NCBI RefSeq assembly: GCF_000703005.1
Contig: NZ_JNLH01000001.1
Coordinates: 399,501 to 463,500, forward strand
Direction of reading: 5' to 3'
DNA: 64,000 bases
Origin: Pseudobutyrivibrio ruminis HUN009
GTDB lineage: Bacteria; Bacillota; Clostridia; Lachnospirales; Lachnospiraceae
Below are positions 59,472 to 64,000 of this stretch, piece by piece. The translations under genes and the position numbers were made by a program. The notes beneath the pieces were generated by a model. The model searched no databases. It was not told the DNA's origin and worked only from the letters and a program-made list of their open reading frames with translations. How positions within the stretch are numbered: position 1 is the first letter of the stretch; each line of letters opens with the position of its first letter.

Positions 59472-59647
59472 TTCTGTTTTTCTGATGAAAAACAGAAATC
59501 TATAGTTTAGCTAGCTTTAGGCTCGCCATATTCTCTGACCGCCTCTTTACCACTGTATTTAGAGTGAGCACGCAGGCAGTGGTAAGTTGTCTATATTTTT
59601 ATCACAAACTTCCCACAATCCTTTTAAATACGTTGGCTTGTGATAAA
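59472..59647. repeat. cluster of three perfect inverted repeats
   Basis: TTCTGTTTTTC/GAAAAACAGAA (59472-59497), TTACCACTG/CAGTGGTAA (59547-59585) and TTTATCACAA/TTGTGATAAA (59598-59647) are packed in the 600-base gap between the secreted protein and the DegT genes. No gene is supported here; the gap is mostly fold-back sequence. Confidence 0.65.
59499..59540 (-). pseudogene. duplicated 3' fragment of the DUF2442 gene
   Basis: 42 bases match 56770-56811 with one mismatch. They encode REYGEPKAS and the stop codon, and the bases after it. The sequence upstream differs, so this is only the tail of the gene, left by a partial duplication or by recombination at this site. It is followed by a terminator that is not kept at 56770. 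Confidence 0.8.
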
Positions 59648-59702
59648 TGGCCGCCGCCAGCCCCTCCTTTTAATGTGACTTGTGGATTCGCCACAGTCCC
59701 AG

Positions 59703-59823
59703 TTTCAATCCTGCTTGACTAACATTTATCTGCCAAAAGTTATGAAGTCAAGGGAGCGAAGCTCCGAAGGCTTGCCCTTGACTGAGATAACTTGGCAGAT
59801 ATGATGTGTCTAGCAGGTTGAAA
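59703..59823. ncRNA. 121-nt imperfect hairpin
   Basis: TTTCAATCCTGCTTGAC... at the left pairs with ...GTCTAGCAGGTTGAAA at the right; ATCTGCCAA, GTTAT and AGTCAAGGG pair further in, with small bulges, and the tip has GAGCGAAGCTC. A hairpin TGTGG/CCACA lies just before it (59681-59695). A copy of the left arm alone is at 57851-57904. It resembles a small version of the giant fold-backs in this window, without their apex sequence. Confidence 0.65.
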
Positions 59824-59827
59824 CAAT

Positions 59828-59856
59828 AAAAAAACACCTCAGCCTTAGCTGAGGTG
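59828..59856 (-). terminator. rho-independent terminator of the DegT gene
   Basis: CACCTCAGC, loop CTTA, GCTGAGGTG; on the minus strand it ends in a T run of seven or more. It follows the aminotransferase stop by 10 bases. Confidence 0.8.
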
Positions 59857-59866
59857 CCATTAATCA

Positions 59867-61042
59867 TTACTCTGTGTATGCGTTCATTGCGTCGATGACC
59901 TGGTTGATTTCGTCGTCAGTGAGCTCTGGGAACATAGGGATTGTTACGCCGTGCTCTGCAAGGTCCTCGGCAACTGGGAAGTCTCCGTGCTTGTAGCCAA
60001 GCTTGCCGAAGCAGGCCTGCTCATGCATTGGAACTGGGAAGTAAACGCCTGTGGCGATGCCCTTTTCTTCCATGTATGCTCTAAACTTTGCTCTGTCGTT
60101 TACGCGAAGTGGATAAACGTAAAAGATGTGCTCGTTGAAGTCAGCAACTACTGGCTTTGCGAAAGCTGTGTTAGTAATCTTCTCGTTGTAGATTGCTGCG
60201 ATTTCACGGCGGCGAGCGTTCCAATCATCAAGATGAGGAAGCTTAACTGAAAGCATTGCTGCCTGGAGTGCATCAAGACGAGAGTTGAAGCCTACTAAGT
60301 AATTGTAGTACTTTGGAAGATTTCCGTGGAAATCAATCTTTGACTCGTCGAACTCCTGACCATTTAATCTAGCGTATGTGTAAGCGCCATTGAGACCTGA
60401 ACCGTGAACACGGAAAGCCATAGCAGCTTTGTATAAGTCTTCGTTACTTGTAACGATGATACCAGCATCGCCTGCTGCACCAAGGTTCTTTGTTGGGAAG
60501 AAGCTGACGCATGCAATATCGCCAAGTGAGCATGTGCGACGTCCCTTGTATTTAGCGCCTGCAGCCTGTGCACAGTCTTCGATTACAAGTGCGTTGTGGC
60601 TGTGAGCGATTCTGCAAATCTCATCCATATCTGCAGCCTGGCCGTAGATGTGAACTGGAATAACAGCCTTTGTCTTTGATGTGAAAGCAGCCTCAAGCTT
60701 GCTTGGATCCATTGTGTAAGTCTCTGGTGTGATATCTACAAATACTGGAGTTGCCCCAACCTGAGCAATTGCCTCTGCTGTAGAAACAAATGTCATTGCT
60801 GTTGTGATAACTTCATCACCCTCACCAATGCCTGCTGCAAGAAGTGCGATTACAAGGGCATCTGTGCCATTGCCAACACCTACTGCATACTTTGCACCAC
60901 AGTATGATGCAAATTCATTTTCAAAATTCTGAACCTTTGGTCCTAAAATATATCCGCCTGAGTGAAGCACCTCAAGTGCTGCTGCATCAAGCTCATCCTG
61001 AAGAGACGCATACTGTCTCTGCACATTCATAACTGGTATCAT
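59867..61042 (-). CDS. DegT/DnrJ/EryC1/StrS-family sugar aminotransferase
   Basis: The 391-residue protein is a PLP sugar aminotransferase: IPVMNVQRQYASLQDELD at the start, GSGGYILGP, GTDALVIAL, GDEVITTAMTFVSTAEAI, PVHIYGQAADMD, VIEDCAQAAGA, and the cofactor lysine in FFPTKNLGAAGDAG near residue 185. It transfers an amino group to a keto-sugar nucleotide for surface glycan synthesis. The neighbours, a flippase and two small EamA-like transporters upstream, point to an oligosaccharide-lipid pathway. The conserved hairpin at 61076-61159 lies just upstream of the start. Confidence 0.9.
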   Translation of the reverse strand: MIPVMNVQRQYASLQDELDAAALEVLHSGGYILGPKVQNFENEFASYCGAKYAVGVGNGTDALVIALLAAGIGEGDEVITTAMTFVSTAEAIAQVGATPVFVDITPETYTMDPSKLEAAFTSKTKAVIPVHIYGQAADMDEICRIAHSHNALVIEDCAQAAGAKYKGRRTCSLGDIACVSFFPTKNLGAAGDAGIIVTSNEDLYKAAMAFRVHGSGLNGAYTYARLNGQEFDESKIDFHGNLPKYYNYLVGFNSRLDALQAAMLSVKLPHLDDWNARRREIAAIYNEKITNTAFAKPVVADFNEHIFYVYPLRVNDRAKFRAYMEEKGIATGVYFPVPMHEQACFGKLGYKHGDFPVAEDLAEHGVTIPMFPELTDDEINQVIDAMNAYTE

Positions 61043-61075
61043 ATTTTCCTCCTAACTACCACTACTCTATGGCTC

Positions 61076-61159
61076 GCTTGTTACGCTCTCAAGCCTAGAC
61101 AAACTACGCTCAACAACACGTTTCGCTTTAGTTTTGTCTAGAGCTTTATAGCTACAAGC
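61076..61159 (-). ncRNA. conserved intercistronic hairpin motif, copy 3
   Basis: Outer stem GCTTGT/ACAAGC, internal loop TACGCTCT, CAAGCC and AGAGCTT, variable stem CTAGACAAACTA/AGTTTTGTCTAG and a loop CGCTCAACAACACGTTTCGC that matches copy 1 except at a few positions. It fills the gap between the flippase and DegT genes. Confidence 0.7.
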
Positions 61160-61171
61160 TATCTTTAATAC

Positions 61172-62704
61172 TTAACTATTCCTACCTAGTCGGCTTACCA
61201 CTTTACCTTTAACGTACTCAACCTCTTCGATGCGCATCATCATGAGGATGACGATGTAGCCACCGATGCCGATTACGGCTGAGAGGCCAAAGATAATGAT
61301 GTTGCTATCAAATAAATACTTCATCAAAAGCACTACGATTACTACAAAAATTGCACCTGGAATTTGTTTTAGTAAAACTGGTATGTGGTCCAGGAATCTG
61401 TAGTCTTTGATGTGGCGCTTCAGCATCTGTGAGTTAATCAAAAAGTTGACTGTCAAGCTGATGGAGCTAGCAATTGAAATACCCATAACTCCAATGACAT
61501 GTGACAGCGCAATACTAAAGATGATGTTGGCGCCCACAGCGAAGATTCCTGAAATCATCGCGCGCTTGGTGTCCTTAAAAGAATAAAGTCCTCTTAAAAT
61601 AATATCACGTACGCCCATACTAGTAAAACCGACAGCATAACCGATGAGAGCTGCACTTGTAAGGGCGATGGATTTCTCGCCGAAGTTACCACGTCCAAAG
61701 GCGATAGTAACGATTTCCCTTGCACACATACAGGTAACAAGTGTGATTGGAATCATGATGCAAATCATGACGTTGATAGCCTTTTTCATGGTGTCGATAA
61801 GGCTGTCATAATCACCCTGGGCTGTGTATGTGGAGAAGTTTACATATAAAACATCCACCAGGTTGTTTACCAAGATGATAGTAACAAAATCTTCCAGGGA
61901 AACTGAGTATGATAATGCCGATACATTTCCGTGACCAAGGCCTGTGGAAAGAGCACTATCAACCAGCTTGTTTATCTGCGAAACGGAATTGCCTATGAAT
62001 AGTGGCACCGCCGTCAAAAGTACTGTTTTAATCTCTGGCACATCCTTGAATGCTACGAATGTGAACTTGAAATATCTGCGTCCACGAATCAAAAGCAATG
62101 AGCCAAAGATGATGTAGCTTAAATACTGGGCAATGATTAGTGATGTAACTGCCTGCACGTTGTAGAGAATCAGGATACACAAGATTGTTGTGATACTTGT
62201 GATTGCTGATTCGGTACGGCTGACTACGAAGTCTTTGTTGGCATCCATCATAGATGTCCATACCAATGTGACTACCGCAAACAAGAAAAATGGATAGCAA
62301 ATCTTTAGATATTGCTGTAAGTATTCCAGCTCTGTTGGTGTGTAGCCCTGGCCAAGTGCTGATGCGATGTATGGTGTAATCATGTAGACAATCAGCAACA
62401 CAAAAAGCACTACCGGTAGCAAGATTTCAAGACATGCACTCATAAGTCTTGATGCTGCATCCCTACCTCGCTGCACCAGGCAGTGAGTGTAAATGCTTAC
62501 CAGTGAAATGGTGATAGCCCTGATAAAAGCTGACGATAGCGTGCCTACAAAATTGAAGGCTACGAAATATATATCTGTTTCGAATGTTGTGCCGAAGAAA
62601 TAAGCTATGACCATTTGCTTAACAAAGCCAAGTAGCTTAAAGCACAAAGTAAGTATCGTAATTACGATAGTTGTGCTTACGATACTTTTTGTTTGTTTAC
62701 TCAT
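61172..62704 (-). CDS. MurJ/Wzx-like lipid-linked oligosaccharide flippase
   Basis: The 510-residue protein has 13-14 membrane helices and the MOP/MviN-type pattern: FKLLGFVKQMVIAYFFGTT near 20, VPLFIGNSVSQINKLVDSAL and the central GLGHGNVSALSYS, then a conserved arginine loop VRDIILRGLYSFKDTKRAM near 360. MurJ and related proteins flip lipid-linked sugar across the membrane; the close DegT gene suggests a glycan-specific flippase rather than the peptidoglycan one. It lies 13 bases after the small EamA-like pair. Assignment to the exact sub-family is uncertain. Confidence 0.82.
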   Translation of the reverse strand: MSKQTKSIVSTTIVITILTLCFKLLGFVKQMVIAYFFGTTFETDIYFVAFNFVGTLSSAFIRAITISLVSIYTHCLVQRGRDAASRLMSACLEILLPVVLFVLLIVYMITPYIASALGQGYTPTELEYLQQYLKICYPFFLFAVVTLVWTSMMDANKDFVVSRTESAITSITTILCILILYNVQAVTSLIIAQYLSYIIFGSLLLIRGRRYFKFTFVAFKDVPEIKTVLLTAVPLFIGNSVSQINKLVDSALSTGLGHGNVSALSYSVSLEDFVTIILVNNLVDVLYVNFSTYTAQGDYDSLIDTMKKAINVMICIMIPITLVTCMCAREIVTIAFGRGNFGEKSIALTSAALIGYAVGFTSMGVRDIILRGLYSFKDTKRAMISGIFAVGANIIFSIALSHVIGVMGISIASSISLTVNFLINSQMLKRHIKDYRFLDHIPVLLKQIPGAIFVVIVVLLMKYLFDSNIIIFGLSAVIGIGGYIVILMMMRIEEVEYVKGKVVSRLGRNS

Positions 62705-62716
62705 ATTTAATTCCTA

Positions 62717-63088
62717 TTAGAAAAGTGATGTTATCGCTGTAAGAATCTCTGAACCGAAGCTCGCAATAACGATTCCTATAATGATTACGCAAAGTCCTGT
62801 TGCTTTCTTGGCACCAATTTTCTCACCAAGGAATATTTTTCCTAAAACAGCAACCCAGATATAACCTGTTGCCTCAAGAATTGGTCCAAGTGAAAGTGGT
62901 ACTCCCTTGTAGCCGATTACTGAGCAAAGTGATGCTCCAAAGAAAACAATGTATGCTCCCATAACCATTGGGTTAAGGTACTCTGCAATTTTGCTTGGGT
63001 ATTCTTTTTCAGCAGCCTTCTTTAAAACGATTTGTGAGCAAGAGGCGATGAATGTACCAGTAAGCATAATTAACATAAATTTATTCAT
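62717..63088 (-). CDS. small EamA/DMT transporter, half of a pair
   Basis: The 123-residue protein has four membrane helices and the small-multidrug-resistance/EamA half-size pattern: SCSQIVLKKAAEKEYP at the start, PLSLGPILEATGYIWVAVLGKIFLGEKIGAKKATGLCVIIIGIVI near the end. Its start overlaps the end of the neighbouring gene by eight bases. The two together make one ten-helix-like unit, as in the ArnE/ArnF pair that flips a lipid-linked amino sugar. In this locus a role in moving lipid-linked sugars is likely but not shown. Confidence 0.82.
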   Translation of the reverse strand: MNKFMLIMLTGTFIASCSQIVLKKAAEKEYPSKIAEYLNPMVMGAYIVFFGASLCSVIGYKGVPLSLGPILEATGYIWVAVLGKIFLGEKIGAKKATGLCVIIIGIVIASFGSEILTAITSLF

Positions 63089-63473
63089 TGCTGCTTACCT
63101 CCTCTTTGCTAGCTTTTCCGTTGACTTCCTCATCACCACTAACAACAAGGTAAACGCCGATGATAACAACGATTGCACCGATTACCTTCTGAAGTGTAAT
63201 CTGCTCGCCAAACACAACAAAGCCCCATATGAGACCCCAGATTGTTGTTGCAGCTTTGTTTGCATATGTAGTGATAAGTGGCAGATGCTTTAAAACCTGC
63301 TGCCATGCAATAGCGTAGAATCCAAGGATGCAAATAACTATTCCATAGAAAAGAATCCACTTTGGACTAAGGAATTGGTTCTGTGATGCAAACTTAGAGC
63401 AAATGCTATTTACCGAAAATATCAAAATAATTACATGTAAAATGGCAAACCACTTTATAGTATCTCTTTTCAT
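63081..63473 (-). CDS. small EamA/DMT transporter, other half of a pair
   Basis: The 130-residue protein has four helices and the same half-size pattern: SICSKFASQNQFLSPKWILF, then LPLITTYANKAATTIWGLIWGFVVFGEQITLQKVIGAIVVIIGVYLV, and a charged tail NGKASKEEVSSNE. It overlaps the start of its partner by eight bases. It is the first gene of the minus-strand group that includes the partner, flippase and DegT genes. Confidence 0.82.
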   Translation of the reverse strand: MKRDTIKWFAILHVIILIFSVNSICSKFASQNQFLSPKWILFYGIVICILGFYAIAWQQVLKHLPLITTYANKAATTIWGLIWGFVVFGEQITLQKVIGAIVVIIGVYLVVSGDEEVNGKASKEEVSSNE

Positions 63474-63537
63474 GAATTTGTCCTACTTTCTTAATTCTTA
63501 TAAACTATTACAGTATAACGCTAGCTATGCTGAAAAT

Positions 63538-64000
63538 CTAGTTTTGATTATTCAAACGATATTTCTTAAATATTTCATACTGCCTTTGAAGCTCTGTTTC
63601 TTCATCTGTCAATAAGCCTTTTGCCTCCAAAACTCTTTCAATGGCCTGAGAAACATCTAATGTATGATATGGTAAATACAGTCCTCGCAGTTCCTTAGGC
63701 TTTACAATTTTATAGGCTCTTGATGAAGAGATTTCATAAGAATAGCAAAAATATCTATAGAAATACCCAATCCAAAACATTTCGTTATTTGAGTATTTCA
63801 CTGATCCATAATTGGATGTTCCATACTGCTCATTTACTGACTCTAAGATATCACCCGCTTGTAGATTGGTTTCCAACAATGAACCATTATCCAGCTTTTT
63901 CGCAATATCACTATGCATATATCTTCTGATGAAAATTTCTGAGCTTGAATTCATTTTTTCTATCGATAATTCAAATGTTTTTGCCTGTATATCACATAGC
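63538..64000 (-). CDS. unknown protein, N-terminus outside the window
   Basis: The visible frame encodes at least 153 residues and stays open to the right edge: the codons before the first ATG read TFELSIEKMNSSSEIF and there is no ribosome site before that ATG, so the true start lies beyond 64000. The visible part has SSEIFIRRYMHSDIAKKLDNG, YGSVKYSNNEMFWIGYFYRYFCYSYEISSSRAYKIV and LRGLYLPYHTLDVSQAIERV, ending KKYRLNNQN. This type, as I recall it, occurs next to DUF3990/DUF3791 genes in Clostridia and may be part of a toxin-antitoxin-like group. The neighbours to the right cannot be seen. Confidence 0.65.
   Translation of the reverse strand, partial: LCDIQAKTFELSIEKMNSSSEIFIRRYMHSDIAKKLDNGSLLETNLQAGDILESVNEQYGTSNYGSVKYSNNEMFWIGYFYRYFCYSYEISSSRAYKIVKPKELRGLYLPYHTLDVSQAIERVLEAKGLLTDEETELQRQYEIFKKYRLNNQN

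Overview
The window looks like chromosomal DNA of an AT-rich, Gram-positive-type anaerobe of the Lachnospiraceae (Butyrivibrio/Pseudobutyrivibrio-like). This is inferred from the Firmicutes-type gene set (YugP-like zinc peptidase, YitT, VanW, DltB/DltD-like pair, rhamnan/teichoic-type glycan export), strong GGAGG ribosome sites and the many lipoproteins; no rRNA, tRNA or phage structural gene was seen. Nearly all genes are on the minus strand.

Layout. 1-12.2 kb is an AT-richer accessory island: a minus-strand run of unfamiliar genes (DUF3800-like/TPR protein, 4-TM protein, a protein with a HEPN-like motif, an unknown protein, a receiver gene broken by an in-frame stop, a protein with two C-terminal membrane helices) divergent from two WYL-type regulators. 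This resembles a defence-type island of unknown mechanism. 12.2-15.3 kb holds a lipoprotein, membrane proteins, a 48-residue peptide and an orphan ClpX-like AAA+ ATPase. 15.4-23.3 kb is housekeeping and regulated metabolism: D,D-peptidase, RlmI, a TetR-controlled operon with two clear operators, YugP-like peptidase, YitT, and a MerR/hydrolase divergent pair with a textbook 19-bp-spacer promoter.

23.9-38.7 kb is a surface glycan locus: nucleotide-sugar dehydrogenase, multi-domain glycosyltransferases, ABC export pair (Wzt/Wzm-like), FkbH-like protein, GDPD and a large membrane protein. 38.7-46.6 kb carries thymidine kinase, a GGDEF protein with a switch-like leader, a VanW protein, glycogen phosphorylase and an AraC regulator. 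46.7-54.5 kb carries a zinc-ribbon membrane protein, a three-gene ABC-2 transporter and an MBOAT/SGNH O-acylation pair. 54.7-64 kb has MetY-like enzyme, superoxide dismutase, a DUF4160/DUF2442 pair, a secreted repeat protein, DegT aminotransferase, a flippase and two small EamA-like transporters.

The most unusual content is non-coding. Two giant imperfect hairpins (23271-23835, 565 nt; 42682-43327, 646 nt) share sequence and an apical three-way junction, so they are two members of one element or RNA family that I do not recognise. Three intercistronic hairpins (25132-25215, 54512-54596, 61076-61159) keep fixed internal-loop sequence and a loop of about 22 nt while the stems change with base-pair compensation. 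An array of five 33-bp units with GTATT...AATAC ends (57463-57772) has centres spaced 50, 72 or 83 bp, differing by multiples of 11.
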